The translations under genes were made by a program, and so were the position numbers. Below the pieces are notes generated by a model. It was not told the DNA's origin. It ran no database searches and saw nothing but the letters and a program-made list of their open reading frames with translations. A DNA stretch of 64,000 nucleotides from Amaurobius ferox (Eukaryota; Arthropoda; Arachnida; Araneae; Amaurobiidae). Of the stretch, positions 12,201 through 24,989 are shown in pieces (the stretch's first letter is position 1; each line of letters begins with the position of its first letter). Where the stretch lies: assembly GCA_951213105.1 (NCBI GenBank), contig OX578135.1, positions 159,567,250 to 159,631,249 on the forward strand, read 5' to 3'.

Positions 12201-12545
12201 ATCTTTGTTAGGTCCTCGGACCAGAAATCACCGTGGCAGGATTGACATATGGGTTGTTTTTGTTAAGTACGGAAATTAAAATTAACATTGGGCAATGAAG
12301 TATACACTATGCATAATTTGCTTTTATGCACTAAAAGGAAGTCCATTCATTTTAAATTTTCATTCATATTAAAAATAATTAAATGCGTATCCTGAATGAC
12401 AGTTAGCATAAAATTGTGTTTTTCACTTACCTGTTAATAGAAAAAATACTAAATTTCAGATGCGGAACAAAGCTATAAATATTGTTCTTTAGCCGAGATA
12501 AAATTTCTTTTGCCATCTATCTGGTGGATGAGAAAGATGATTTTT
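12201..12545. other. No identified feature
   Basis: AT-rich spacer between the LTR and the first family A copy. Confidence 0.3.
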
Positions 12546-13455
12546 ACTTTCCTTATATACATCATGTATAAGGAAAGTATTGTGACGGGGTCGAAAATTC
12601 GAATTCGAGTTTTCGACGGGAGAGCACGTTTCAAGCATCCCTGATCACGAATCAAACATTTTTGACGTGATGTGTGTGTGTGTGTCAGTGAGTCTGTGCA
12701 GACGATATCTCACGAACGAATGGATCGATTCGAACGAAATTTGGTACAAAAATCACAATCCGTAAGCACTGGAAGTCTATTGTTTTTAAACGTAATCGAA
12801 TGTTCAGAACCCTCCTAAATTTTCGAGTGAAATTTTGAAAAAATCGTCAAAAAATCAAAACCGCTAATAAAGTTACGCAAATAGACATTTCTTATGTAAT
12901 TTTTCATTTGAAAACGATTAACATAAATTTTAGAACGCTAACGTGAACCGTTCTCGAGATATTGCACATTTTTCAAAAAAGTTATCAAAAAGTCATATAA
13001 AATAAAAAAAATATATATTTCTTATTGAGAAACATGTTCACTTTTCATATGTAATACCATGCGATAAATTTGGTGACATCATTTTCGTGGATCTAGCTCG
13101 TTCCATTCATGAGAAAAGATACTTCGAGTAATACTTTTGTATTTGAACGCCAATAGTCATTTATCTGCTATAAGAATAACTTATTTCTCCGTCAGTAAAG
13201 ATTGGCGAGATTTTGGCGACGAATTTGGCGGAATGTCACCAACTTGGCGACTTTTTGAAATGTTGTCAAATTAACGAAAATCTCGCCAAATGGATTAAAA
13301 TGACGCTAAATCAATGAAAATGACGACTAATTGTTGAAAATCCAATATCTTGGAAAGAATATAAGTATCTACTATAAGAAAAACCTTTCAATTTACTGTA
13401 AAAGTAGAAAATTCATTTGATTATATAAGGAAAGTCATGTGTTGTCCACATCAGA
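12546..13455 (-). mobile_element. Family A hairpin-ended element, complete
   Basis: One end is the hairpin ACTTTCCTTATATACATCATGTATAAGGAAAGT. Then come TTGTGACGGGGTCGAAAATT, a GT run, ACGATATCTC, a long AT-rich body and the GGCGAGATTTTGGCGACGAA palindromic block (with GTCGCCAAGTTGG-like complements). The other end is ATATAAGGAAAGTCATGTGT followed by CCACATCAGA. It is non-coding. It is flanked by T-runs on both sides, as are the other copies. Confidence 0.85.
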
Positions 13456-13627
13456 TTTTTTTTTTTAACAACGTCGTAATATCACCCATTCTCGGAGACA
13501 ATCGCGTATAGGCAATTTTGCAAAATAATATCATCAAATTTTTCATAAATAAAGGTTTTTTGTCCACAAGCTAAAATCATAATTTCTAAAGTTTCATCTA
13601 TGTATATTTCTTTTATTTATGTTTTTT

Positions 13628-13877
13628 CTTTCTCTGAAATACATGGTAATGTATAGGGAAAGTATTGGAATCGTGCCGAAAATCGCAACTCGAGTTTTCG
13701 TCTATACGTTTACACGTTTTAGGACTTCTAGAAAGCGAAAACACTATTTTTAGCTTGACGTGTGTGTGTGTGCAATGTGTGTCTGTATCCACTTTAACTC
13801 AAAAACCAATGGACTAAATTTCATAAAATTTGGTAGGTAAGCCACTTGTGTGTGACCTTGGTGCTGATTAGTTTTGG
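13628..13877 (-). mobile_element. Family B element, hairpin-end third only
   Basis: Starts with the hairpin CTTTCTCTGAAATACATGGT...TATAGGGAAAGT, then TTGGAATCGTGCCGAAAATC, a GT run, and stops within GGTGCTGATTAG where MITE sequence begins. Confidence 0.7.
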
Positions 13878-13958
13878 ACGCCAATATCAGCAAAGGGGGA
13901 TCGAACTATTTGGGATAGGGTATGTCAAATATCTGTCTTTCTGAGAGGTTCTTCTTTT
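13878..13958. mobile_element. Half of the TTAA MITE found whole at 20683-20866
   Basis: GCAAAGGGGGATCGAACTAT, GGATAGGGTATG and GAGAGGTTCTTC match the right-hand half of the MITE in the same order. The outer TIR end and TTAA are missing at the junction with family C. Confidence 0.6.
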
Positions 13959-14118
13959 GTATATTATTAATTTATATTCCCATATGTCCCACAGACCCTC
14001 TCAACAACTTACTAAAATTTCATTTTGATAAAATCATTTTTACGGCAGTTATCGTGCTAACGTACAGACAGAAAGAACAAAGTCATAAACACTCTTTAAC
14101 TATGTTGTAAAGTGTTAA
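13959..14118 (+). mobile_element. Family C element, hairpin-end fragment
   Basis: Contains ATTTTTACGGCAGTTATCGT, GCTAACGTACAGACAGA and the terminal hairpin AACACTCTTTAAC...GTTGTAAAGTGTT of family C. Confidence 0.75.
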
Positions 14119-14373
14119 AAATCTATTTAAAAAATTCGAATGAGGGATGGAGATGCAAATAAATATAAGAAAAAATTCAAAACTAAGATCAAGCACTCAT
14201 ACTTGAGTCTGAATAAATTTAAATACTAAAATAATTCTCTTCCAAAAATTGAAAATTTGTATTTTAAATACGCGAATTTAGAAAATCGCAGTATTTATTA
14301 TAGTCCAAGTCTAGAAAGAAAGTCTTCGTTCATCCATGTGGAACTTGAGCACGGAATATCGTCTGCAGATGCC

Positions 14374-14524
14374 ATGGATGAAATGTAATTTTAATGCAAT
14401 TAAAATGCAATTCTATTTAAACATCTCTAAAATGTGATACATTCAGCGCAGATATATTTTAAATTATCACAGTACTACAATAATTTATGATATTTAGAAA
14501 CTTAGAATTTCACGAAATTTAAAA
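14374..14524 (+). mobile_element. Partial family C sequence
   Basis: Contains the C words CTCTAAAATGTGATACATTC, TCACAGTACTACAATAATTT and TTTAGAAACTTA, then runs into the next complete C copy. Confidence 0.55.
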
Positions 14525-16006
14525 CAAGAAAGATCAATCATGCTTAAAGCATTGATTATGGAACACTTTCCAACTTCAATGCAATTTTATTTAAACATGT
14601 CTAAAATGCAATACATTCTTCCGTAATATTTTAAAACTTATCAAAATACTACATTAATTTATTATATTTGAAAACTTAAACCTTCATCGAAAAAAATGAA
14701 CTTCATTCAAATGACGGCATTGAAATATAAATTGTCTGGTTTAAACATCTCTAAAATGTGACACATTCCTCGGTAATAATTTTAGAATTATCATAATACT
14801 ACGATAATTTATTATATTTGAAAATTACATCGAAAACAACTGAAATTCATTCAAATGACGTCATAGAAAAAATAACACGCCTGGCTCTTATAAAAGCAGC
14901 ATTTCATTCATAAATAATTTTCCATTCATGTCATTCATCACAATACTATAACAACTTATTTTATTTAAAAATTAAGACCATGGAGCTACAAGTAATTAAA
15001 CTCTATGCGTAAAACTTCATCGAAAAAATCGTCCTTCTCTTTGTAAAATCAATGAATATTACATTCATATCAGCTATGCAAACTCCATGAACTAAATGAT
15101 TTTGTGTTAAAGAAATACAGCAATTCTAATACAACTCATTCTACATATTTTGCTGTTTACATTTTACATAGGTGAAAAATAGGCTTCGTTGTAGAAATAA
15201 TCAAATTTGGATGAACATTTAAGCTCAAATATATTGTAATTGCGTTGTTTCAGTATGTAGATGCACAGAATTTAAGCAGAAATAAAGTGGTTTTAGGACG
15301 GATACAACACTCAATATGAATTAAAAAGAACTTTAAAAATCACGATTTTGAGACAAGATGGATGCCATACATCATTTTGAAGTGGGTCATGTGATCTTTT
15401 CATAATATGGTCACGTGATCGCTTCAAATAAGAGGTGCTATTATTATTTTAATTTTTATTTAAAAAACTACTGAATATATTTTGCTGAATTTTTTTTTAA
15501 TATATTTTATGGAACAATTTGAATATTTTCTGAAACTTTCGAAGCAATTTGTGAATTTTAAATTCGCTTAAAAAATGTTTGAAAAATTAGGTCCCATAGG
15601 GTTGATCGCTTCATATAAGAGGTGTTATTATTATTTTAATTTTTATTTAAAAAACTACTGAATATATTTCGCTGAATTTTTTTTTTATGTATTTTATGGA
15701 ACAATTTGAATATTTTCTGAAACTTTCGAAGCAATTTGTGAATTTTAAATTCGCTTAAAAAATGTTTGAAAAATTAGGTCCATTGTATTTCATTTTTTCT
15801 ATCCGGGTTCAATCCAAAACTAATTGGGTGATATTATTAATTTATATTCCTATAGGTCCCATAGACCGTCTGAACAATATACTAAAAATTCATTTTGATA
15901 AAGTCATTTTTACGGCAGTTATCGTGCTAGCGGACAGACAGATAGACAGATAGAATGAATGAACAAAGTCATAAACACTTTTCAACTATGTTGTAAGGAG
16001 TTAAAA
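14525..16006 (+). mobile_element. Family C element with an internal 187-bp tandem duplication
   Basis: Starts CAAGAAAGATCAATCATGC, with AACACTTTCCAAC nearby. It ends with CAGTTATCGTGCTAGCGGAC, a GACAGATA run and the hairpin AACACTTTTCAAC...GTTGTAAGGAG. The block starting GCTTCA at 15421 is repeated from 15608 with few differences. Confidence 0.8.
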
Positions 16007-16601
16007 ACGACTCTAAATCAATGAAATTAATTTTGTTTTTTTAGAAGAAAGTACTGTAACCATGTTTCGACAGCATTTGTCTATCAGTCCAACCCTCTTA
16101 CTTAGTAACATATTTAGCGAATTTTTAAAATATCACCAAATTGATAAATGTTTGTAAATCCATAAAAATATCTTGAAATTGATAAAATTGAGCTTAATAA
16201 ATCGCATTGTGTTTTGTTAGGGGATGGTATTGTAATGATGTTTCGGCAATTTGTCGGCAAGTGGGACTATCAATTCTATAGCCTCACTATGAAGTCAGTA
16301 TGAAGAAAATCATACGTCGCTAAGTTACGAATTTAAATCCAATAGTTTTATGTGGCAGAATATTTTTATTCAATCTTTTTCGATTTAAATGATAAAGAAA
16401 TGTATATAAAATGAATTTTATCGAAATTGCATTTTTGATTGGATTATATTAATTACTGCCTCCAATTTTAAATATTACTTGGATTATTACTTGGATAGTA
16501 AATAGCACGGGAATATAATTTATTACCCTTACACTGTCTGACAATACTTTGTATTTTTGTAAATTAATTTACAAAAAGAACCATGATATTTCACTTTTTT
16601 A
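16007..16601. other. No identified feature
   Basis: AT-rich spacer between two family C copies of opposite orientation. GGGGATGG and CATGTTTCGACAG/GATGTTTCGGCAA words recur within it, but no element could be delimited. Confidence 0.3.
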
Positions 16602-17895
16602 TTAACACTTTACAACAAAGTTGAAAAGTGTTTATGACTTTGTTCATTCTGTCTGTCTGTCCGTTAGCACGATAACTGCCGTAAAAATGACTTAATCAAA
16701 ATGAAATTTTAGTATGTTGTTCAGACGGTCTATAGGACCTATGGGAATATAAATGAATAATATCACACAATTAGTTTTGGATTGAACCCGGGTTGAAAAA
16801 ATGGAATACATTGAGCCCTATGGGACCTAATTTTTCAAGCATTTTTTAAGCGGATTTAAAATTCACAAATTGCTTCGAAAATTTTAGGCAATATTCAAAT
16901 TGTTCCATAAAATATATAAAAAAAAATTCAGCGAAATATATTCAGTAGTTTTTTAAATAAAAATTAAAATAATAATAACACCTCTTATATGAAGCGATCA
17001 CGTGTCCATGATATGAAACGATCACATGACCCACCTCAAAATGATATATGGCATCCATCTTGTGTCAAAATCGTGATTTTTAAAGTTCTTTTTAATTCAT
17101 ATTGAGTGTTGTATCCGTCTTAAAACTACTTTATTTTTGCCTAAATTCTGTGCATCTACATACTAAAACAACGCAATGACAATATATTTCAGTTTAAATG
17201 CTCATCCAAATATGATTATTTCTACTATTAAGCCTATTTTTCACCTATGTAAAATGTAAACAGCAAAATATATAGAATGAGTTGTATTAGAATCGCTGTA
17301 ATTCTTTAACACAAAATAATTTAGTCCATGGAGTCTGCTTAGCTGATATGAATGAAATATTTATTGATTTTAGAAAGAGAAGGACGATATTTTTCGATGA
17401 AGTTTTACGCATAGAGATTACTTACTTGTAGCTCAATGGTCTTAATTTTTAAATAAAATAAATTATTATAGTATTGTGATGAATGACATGAATGGGGGAA
17501 TTATTTATGAATGAAATGTTGCTTTTATAGAGAGAGCCAGGCGTGTTATTTTTTTATGACGTCATTTGAATGAATTTCAATTGTTTTCGATGAAGTTTTC
17601 AAATATAATAAATTATCGTAGTATTATGATAATTCTAAAATTATTACCGAGGAATGTATCACATTTTAGAGATATTTAAACCAGGCAATTTATACTTTAA
17701 TGCCGTCATTTGAATGAAGTTAATTTTTTTCGATGAAGGTTTAAGGTTTCAAATATAATAAATTAATGTAGTATTGTGATAAGTTTTAAAATATTATCGA
17801 GGACTGTATTGCATTTTAGACATGTTTAAATAAAATTGCATTGAAGTTGGAAAGTGTTTCATAATCAATGCTTTAAGCATGATTGATCTTTCTTG
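16602..17895 (-). mobile_element. Family C element, complete
   Basis: Hairpin end TTAACACTTTACAAC...GAAAAGTGTT, then GTCTGTCTGTCCGTTAGCAC. The element runs through to GAAGTTGGAAAGTGTTTCAT and GCATGATTGATCTTTCTTG. It abuts the next C copy with no spacer. Confidence 0.8.
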
Positions 17896-18868
17896 TTAAC
17901 ACTTTACAACATAGTTGATAAGTGTTTATGACTTCGTTCATTCTGTCTGTCCGTTAGCACGATAACTGCCGTAAAAATGACTTTATCAAAATGAAATTTT
18001 AGTATGTTTTTCAGACGGTATGTGGGACCTATGGGAATATAAATGAATAATATCACCCAATTAGTTTTGTATTGAACCCGGGTTCAAAAAATGAAATACA
18101 TCGAACCCTATGAGACCTAATTTTTCAAACATTTTTTAAGCGAATTTAAAATTCACAAATTGCTTCGAAAATTTTAGGAAATATTCAAATTATCCCATAA
18201 AATATATAAAAAAATTTCAGCAAAATATGTTAGGTAGTTTTTTAAATAAAAATTATTTAATATAGGGAGAAAAACAAATTCAATTAAATTCTGACTCTTG
18301 CTATATCCTCTAGAAAGAAAAGAGATATATTATATAATAAATATCTTACCAAGAGTTTAATTATTTTATATATAAGAGAAGTTTCACATTTAAAAATAAA
18401 TATGGTAGATAGCAATTTTTCAAATTTTTAAATAAAATAAATTATTTTAGTATTATGATGAATGAAACGATTGGAAAAATGTTTATGAATGAAATGCTGC
18501 TTTTATATAGAGGCGATTTATATTTCGATGATATCATTTGACTAAAGTTCATTTGTTTTCGATGAAGTTTTCAAATATAATAAATTATTGTAGTATTATG
18601 ATAATTTTAAGAATATTACCGAGGAATGTATCGCATTTTAGAGATGTTTAAACCAGGCAATTGATATTTCAATGCCGTCATTTAAATGAAGTTCCTTTTT
18701 TCGATAAAGTTTTAAGTTTTGAAATATAATAAATTAATGTAGTATTGCGATAATTTTAAAAATATTACCGAGGAATGCATCGCATTTTAGAGATGTTTAT
18801 ATAAAATTGCATTGAATTTGGAAAGTGTTTCATAATCAATGCTTTATGCATGATTGATCTTTCTTGTT
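17896..18868 (-). mobile_element. Family C element, subfamily with a replaced core
   Basis: Starts at the junction CTTGTTAACACTTTAC and ends GCATGATTGATCTTTCTTG. Around 18250-18400 the usual C core is replaced by a segment with TATAGGGAGAAAAACAAATT and AGAGATATATTATATAATAA, which recurs in reverse in the C copy at about 24990-25524. Confidence 0.7.
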
Positions 18869-19639
18869 AATATTTTAAATACGATATTGTGTAAATTATG
18901 ATATATTAATTAGTTTTTAACTATAATGTACTGATACAATTTTTAATTTTTCAGATATTTGGATGTCTTCCTACAATGCTTACTTCAAACAAAAGCGGCG
19001 GCAACATTCACATTTGGAAAAAATACTTTAAGAGCGACATTGATTTTTGTACGAACTTATATCACTACTTTCATCAGATTTTCTACTCCAGAAAATAAGG
19101 TCTTGCTATTATTCTATTATTATTAATAAGAGAATTACAGTTTCTGAAAAATCCTAAATCCTGATTAAGAGTTTAACATGTCATAAATTTTGATATGAGT
19201 AAGTAGTCTAAGAATTGCCAGAGAAAAATTTAAATTGTTCTGTTTCCTTTTAAATTGAGGGGATGAGTTAGTTCCGTCTGACGATTTGTTTATATTCAAG
19301 CAATTAAGTTTCCCTCACACAGATGTGGTTCTAAGCTATATTTACTAAATCAGAAGAAAGTTTCAAGAGTAAATATGAAAATATGTATGTTTAAACGCAC
19401 AACAAAATTAGCATATTTTTAATATCAAAAGTTTTAATCCGGAAGTGAAATAATTACTAAATAAATATGCTCAATTCCATTTTGTTTATTTAGTAAGACT
19501 ATGCTATGTAAGTGGCAAACACTTAACTGTATATAAAGTTATTTTGAACAGAAATCTCAACATGTGAAAAAACGATTTTGACTTGCAGCAACCACTGCGG
19601 CATTTAAAAAAATGTATATAAACAAAGCATACCTTTTAT
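18869..19639. other. No identified feature except a possible TATA box
   Basis: AT-rich DNA ending with TATATAAA at 19615-19622, just before the GC-rich island. No element ends were found. Confidence 0.3.
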
Positions 19640-20165
19640 AGCACGCACCTTCGTCGAGTATGGATATCTCGCTCTACTCCCGTATCCGGACTTTGCCGGA
19701 CTGGTCCACTTCAAGACGGTCGTACCTCTGCGAATCCCACCGGACTCCTAAAAGCCAGCTCCTCTGACGGCGGGCCCCCATTGGCCCTCCCGCATGGGAG
19801 CCCGCCTTTTCATTGGACGGGAGTCGGGCATGCGTCACTCGATATTTCTCCACTGATTCCGAAATCCAGAAGCGAATCTACCGGACTTGCTATGGGGCTA
19901 CTAGACCCCCAGGACGACCGGATAAACATTCGGAGACCGTTCATTGCTGGGATTTGCTCAATGAACGACGTCTCGAGGAGCACCGAAGTGTGAAATACTC
20001 TCCTTGGAGTACTGTGCGCGGAGCTGGAGTAGGAGGAGGAGGATTTTTTGCACCAAGAAGTCGGCATGCTCCACAGGTGGGTGGAAAGTTTGTTTTTCCT
20101 GGCGCGCGCGCTAAATTCGGTTCGAGTTTCGTTCAGAAGTTGTGTGTTTTTATGCATGCCAACTA
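19640..20165. other. GC-rich island, unidentified
   Basis: Composition changes sharply from the AT-rich surroundings. It contains CCATTGG and TTCATTGGAC (CCAAT-box-like), GGCGGGCCCCC and GGCGCGCGCGC, with a TATATAAA 25 bp upstream. Open frames of 115 codons (minus) and 117 codons (plus) overlap on opposite strands, so neither is convincing. It could be a promoter plus first exon, an LTR of another family, or a fragment of a retroposon. The protein texts match nothing I recognise. Confidence 0.35.
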
Positions 20166-20455
20166 ATGATTTTTAATTTTTCTATAATACATAGTAATGT
20201 ATAGGGAAAGTATTGGAATCGTGTCGAAAATCGCCACTTGAGCTTTCGTCGGATCTACATGTTTCGAGCACTCTACAGAACCCGAAGAAAATATTTTTAG
20301 CGTGGCGTCTATTTGTTCAATGTATGTATTCATTCTAACCCAAAATTTAATAAAATTTGATAAGTAAGGCACTTGCGGGTGACTCTTGTGCTGATTAGAT
20401 ATTGATAGGATTCGGAAAAAAAAATAAGCTGCTACTTTTTTTGCAAAATGACCAG

Positions 20456-20458
<3 letters not shown>

Positions 20459-20490
<32 letters not shown>
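20459..20490. repeat. (TA)n microsatellite
   Basis: About 16 uninterrupted TA dinucleotides inside the family B copy, where other copies have normal sequence. Confidence 0.9.
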
Positions 20491-20493
<3 letters not shown>

Positions 20494-20678
20494 CTCTAGC
20501 TGCAAAACTAATTGACCAAATTTAAAAACGTTTGGTGGATGAATCACTTGTGGGATACTTTTGTGATGAGTAGATTTTGGTACGATTTGGAAGAAAATAG
20601 TCTGCCTGTTATTGCGAAATGGCCCACAAAAATTGCCAAAATCTAAAATAAAAGACTACGTGTGTTCAAATATATTAA

Positions 20679-20870
20679 TTAACCTTTTGTTCACGGGTGG
20701 GACAGCGTCCATCCCAAACGAAGAACCTCTCAAAAAGACTAGCGCCCAATGCACGCCAATGCCTGCAAAGGGGAATCGAACTGTTTAGGATAGGGTATGC
20801 CAAATAACTGCCTTTTTGAGAGGTTCTTCGGTTGGGATGGACGCTGTCCCACCCGTAAGCAAAAGGTTAA
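20679..20870. mobile_element. piggyBac-like MITE with long TIRs and TTAA TSD
   Basis: TTAA at 20679-20682 and 20867-20870 flanks 184 bp with about 55-bp terminal inverted repeats beginning CCTTTTG, including CGGGTGGGACAGCGTCCATC and GAAGAACCTCTCAAAAAG. TTAA targeting is diagnostic of the piggyBac superfamily. It has no coding capacity, so it would need a transposase from elsewhere. A half copy is at 13878-13958. Confidence 0.85.
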
Positions 20871-21401
20871 ATGCTTGTTTGATACGTAATTTTTGACGAC
20901 AGAAAGAATAAGATCAACCCCATTACTGTAAGGTGTCCCATTTTCGAGCTATTTCAGATTATTTTAATTTTGAGGAGCCGAAGATTTTTAGCATAATAGT
21001 TGAAAAACTACTTGATAAAATTTCTTAAAATGTAGTAGTTAAGTCCATTGAGAATTATCCTGATGCTAATTAGATTTTGGTATGATATGGCCGATCCTTT
21101 TATTTCGAAATGGTCCGCAAATATCGTGAAAATCTGAAATAAATGACTAAAATTACTGAAATATATTAATAATATACTTTTTCTTTATGTAATTTTTGAC
21201 AACAAAGCAATTAAGACTGACCCCAAGACTATCGGGTGAACCGTTCTTGTGATACTTTATTTTCAGGGGAATTTTAAGAGGACGTTTTAAATGCCAAATG
21301 AAATTGCCGTAGTGCATTAAAAACGAAAAGCGGATATAACATCAGAAAAGTATGTTATTTTCTGCAATTAAACTCAATGCATCATGAAATTAAAAAAAAA
21401 A

Positions 21402-22420
21402 TCTGATGTGGGCAACACATGACTTTCCTTATATAATGCAATGAATTTACTACTTTTACAGTTAAAAAAAATGTTATTCTTATAGTAGATACTTATATTC
21501 TTTCCAAGATATTGAATTTTCTTCAATGAGTCGAGAACGACTCCAATATCTCGAGAACGGTTCATGTTAGCGTTCTAAAATTTATGTCAATCATTTTCTA
21601 ATGAAAAATTACATAAGATTTCATTGATTTAGCGTCATTTTTATCAATTTGGCGAGATTTCTGTTAATTTGGCAACAATTAAAAATGTCGCCAAGTTGGC
21701 GACATTCCGACAAATTCTTCGCCAAAATCTCTCCAAGCGTTATGGACGGAGAAATAAGTTATTCTTAGAGCAGATAAATGACTATTGGCGTTCAAATACA
21801 AAAGTATTACTCAAAGTATCTTTTTGCATGAATGGAACGAGCTAGATCCAAGAGAATGATGTCACCCAATTTATCGCATGGTATTACATATGAAAAGTGA
21901 ACATGTTTCTCAATAGGAAATATTTTTTTTATTTTATATAACTTTTTGATATTTTTTTTGAAAAATGTCCAATATCTCGAGAACGGTTCATGTTAGCGTT
22001 CTAAAATTTATGTCAATCATTTTCTAATGAAAAATTACATAAGAAATGTCTATTTGCGTAAGTTTATTAGCGGTTTTGATGTTTTGACGATTTTTTCAAA
22101 ATTTCACTCGAAAATTTAGGGGGACTCTGAACATTCGATTGCGTATAAAAACAATAGGCTTCCAGTGTTTACGGATTGTAATTTTAGTACCAAATTTCGT
22201 TCGAATCGGTCCATTCGTTCGTCAGTTATCGTCTCCACAGACTCACTGACACACCCACCCACACATACTTTCACACACACACACACACACAGACATCGCT
22301 TCAAAAATGTTTGATTCGTGATCAGGGATGCTTTGAAACGTGTTCTCCCGACGAAAACTCGAATTCGAATTTTCGACCCCGTCACAATACTTTCCTTATA
22401 CATTATGTATATAAGGAAAT
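21402..22420 (+). mobile_element. Family A element with an internal templated insertion
   Basis: Starts TCTGATGTGGGCAACACATG and ends ACTTTCCTTATACATTATGT...ATAAGGAAA. About 80 bp (ATATCTCGAGAACGGTTCAT to AAAAATTACATAAG) occur twice: in their normal place at about 21968-22043, and inserted at about 21546-21620 within the segment that normally reads GTCGTCATTTTCATTGATTT. Confidence 0.85.
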
Positions 22421-22898
22421 TAAAAAATGTAAGAAAATTAATTTAAGTTAGGTGCTGTCCACATCAGATTTATATATTTATTTTTTTATTTGACTGCGTT
22501 AGGCAATAATGGTAAAACTCAAATGATCGAAGTAAAAAAATATCAAATGCACTTCGTTAGAAAATGCATATGCTTATCCATTCGAAAAGTCTGGAGTATG
22601 AAGCTCCACTCGATTTTCTCATACACTCATTGTTTTGGTCTATTTGTTATCATATTCATAACAGAATGAAATATCTGTTTGGGGCAGCACATAGCTTTTC
22701 CTATAGGCTCAAATTTATTTCATTTTTACTTCTTCAATAATACATTAAATTGATTTTAGTTACACAAAATGACACGTGTGTTTATTTGAAATTATATTTA
22801 ATTTATAGTTTTAAAGCATTTTTTTTTCGTTTCACGACTGATCGCATTATGGAACCATGACTGTTTAAAAAAATTTCAAAGGAAAAATATGTATACAA
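22421..22898. other. AT-rich spacer with small repeat fragments
   Basis: Includes a second GTGCTGTCCACATCAGATTT terminus at about 22451-22470, a family D end fragment (CTCGATTTTCTCATAC, about 22610) and a diverged family B terminus (about 22663-22800, GGGGCAGCACATAGCTTTTC). Confidence 0.5.
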
Positions 22899-23184
22899 GG
22901 TAGGATCAAAAAGTTCGGAGACGGTACTGATATCTCCAACCCTGATTGGAGGAGAGAGGAACTATTTTGCCGTGGCGTAGAGGCACATGTGACGCGAGAT
23001 ATGAAAAGGAAGAAGCAGGTGTTCTTACACGCAATGCGTGTCAGTGAACAGTAGTCGTTCGTGTTCGTCGAAAGCGTAAATGGTGTTTGAAGAACAATGT
23101 GCGAATATCAAATTCTGCCAGCGTTTGGGGAAATCGCCGACAGAAACATTGCACGCTGCAACAGGCACTCCTCTTGAATCTTAA
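22899..23184 (+). pseudogene. mariner-like transposase, 5' end only
   Basis: AGGTAGGATCAAAAAGTTCG at about 22898 resembles a mariner terminal inverted repeat. An ATG at 23080 opens 34 codons reading EEQCANIKFCQRLGKSPTET, matching the first helix of mariner transposases (EQRxNIKFCxKLGKxxTET), before a stop at 23182. The expected continuation (helix-turn-helix and DD34D core) is not present, and the sequence changes soon after codon 28. The right-hand TIR was not found, so this is an internally deleted or truncated copy. Confidence 0.65.
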
Positions 23185-23458
23185 GAGGAACTCGTCGCCA
23201 GAATTTCGGTCGCTACTGCCGAAGTGCGCGGCATACCTGGTCTGTTCGAGAGAGTTCGCCAATCGCTCCATTGCCGCTGTGAGAGTGCATTCAGCTTGGT
23301 GGTCGCTCTTTTGAGGCTTTACCGTTATTTTTATAAAATGTCATTTTATAACTTCTAAGTCATTCTTGTGTTTTCGTCTCATGTCATCGGTTTCACCATT
23401 AAGCGCCCACTTTGTGCCTTTACTTTTTATTTCTGACCCGGTAAACTATGACAAAAAA
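23185..23458. other. Short GC-richer segment, unidentified
   Basis: Between the mariner remnant and a C copy. A minus-strand frame reads ERLANSLEQTRYAAHFGS, which might come from a gag-like gene, but I do not recognise it. The rest is AT-rich. Confidence 0.25.
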
Positions 23459-23872
23459 AACAAGAAAGATCAATCATGCATAAGCATTGATTATGAAACA
23501 CTTTCCAACTGAAATGTAATTTCATTTAAAAATTTCTAAAATGTGATTCATTCAGTGGTAATATCTTTTACATTATCACAGTACTACAGTAATTTATTAT
23601 ACTTAAATATTTAAAACTGTATCGAAATATAAATCATCTGATTCTTTATGCAAAATCAATGAATATTTCATTCATATAACTTGTATTCCAGACTCCAGAG
23701 CTAAATAATTTTGTGTGAAAAAAATTCAGCAATTCTTATGTAATTCATCTTACAATCGCTTGAGATATTTGCATTCTGCATATGTTAAAATTAGGCTTCC
23801 TTGAAGAAATAATAAAAGTTTAGGGATCATTTAAAATCACAACTATTGTAATCGCATAGGCACGGAATTTAG
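23459..23872 (+). mobile_element. Family C element, left-end part
   Basis: Starts CAAGAAAGATCAATCATGC with AACACTTTCCAACTGAAATG and ends abruptly at about 23872 without the hairpin. Confidence 0.7.
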
Positions 23873-23914
23873 ATACACAGATAATACACAGATAATATAT
23901 ATGTGTATGTGTAT

Positions 23915-24736
23915 GTACTCAAAGTATTGGAATCGTGCCGAAGATCGGAACTCGAATTTTCAAAGGATCTACACGTTTTGGGACTTCTAGAACACGAAAA
24001 AACTACTTTTAGGAAGACGTCTGTGTGTGTAAGGGTGTATCTGTGTATGTTTCTGTGTGTCTGTGTGGATATTACATCCACTCTAATTGAAAAACTAATG
24101 GATCGAATATCATACAATTTGGTAGGTATGTTTTTTGTGGGAAATCCTGATGTTCATTAGATTATAGTACGATTCGTAAAAAAAGAATCTGCCTTCTTTG
24201 CGAAATGGCCGCAGAAATTGCCTTTATCCACTCTAGCTAAAAACTAATGAACCAAATTTAACAAAATTTGGAGTATAATATTTCAATAACCTACAAGTGA
24301 TTTATATACCAAATTTAACAAAATTTTGTATATAAATCATTTGTAGGTTATTCTACTACGATTCGGGAAAAAGGAACGAGCTATTTTTGCGAAATTGCCA
24401 GCAAAAATCGTTATATATAAAAATAAAAGACTACGTGTGCTCAATTATATTAATTAAATTCCTATTTTATATGTGATTTTTGACAACAAAAAGAATAAGA
24501 CTAACCCCATTACTCTAGGACTAGCCGTTCTTGAGATATTCTAGTTTTTTCGCGTTTTCGCTACGCCACCTTTGACAATAAGTCCAGCTATCAAATGAGA
24601 ACCAAATTTAAGTTTAACGTGTAAATTCAATGTCATTTAAAATACTTATGTTGTGCAGATAAACTCAAATTATCATTGAATAAATAAAGAGAACGAATAT
24701 GAGTCTGCAGAGAAAGACATGTGCTGTCCACATCAG
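23915..24736 (-). mobile_element. Family B element, nearly complete
   Basis: Begins at AAAGTATTGGAATCGTGCCG (outer hairpin arm missing), has a GT-rich tract at 24020-24070 and the GCCGTTCTTGAGATATTCTA block, and ends GAAAGACATGTGCTGTCCAC followed by ATCAGA. Confidence 0.8.
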
Positions 24737-24989
24737 AATTTTTAACAATATTACACCAATGATTTATAGAAGTGAACGGGGATTATTTTCAGGTCATTTC
24801 GAAAAAAATGTATGATCTATATTTAAAGATCCATCAAATTTTTGTCGAATAAAATGTTCAACAAATTTAAGCTGTGTACCAAATTTTAAGTCTCTAGGAC
24901 GTAGGAAAGTGCATTTAAAATGCCATCAATTAAATTTATCAAGAAGAGTTATATAAAATTTAAAAAAAATGAAAAATTTTTATCTACCA

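Larger units (their letters stand above)
20178..21390 (-). mobile_element. Family B element interrupted by a MITE and a TA microsatellite
   Basis: Starts at the hairpin (TATAATACATAGTAATGTATAGGGAAAG) and TTGGAATCGTGTCGAAAATC and continues through two rounds of the TGTGGG...GATTAGATTTTGGTA block and the GACAACAAAGCAATTAAGAC block. Its TC terminus is missing, because the sequence runs into the TC end of an A copy at 21402. A (TA)n run lies at about 20459-20490 and a TTAA MITE at 20683-20866. Confidence 0.75.
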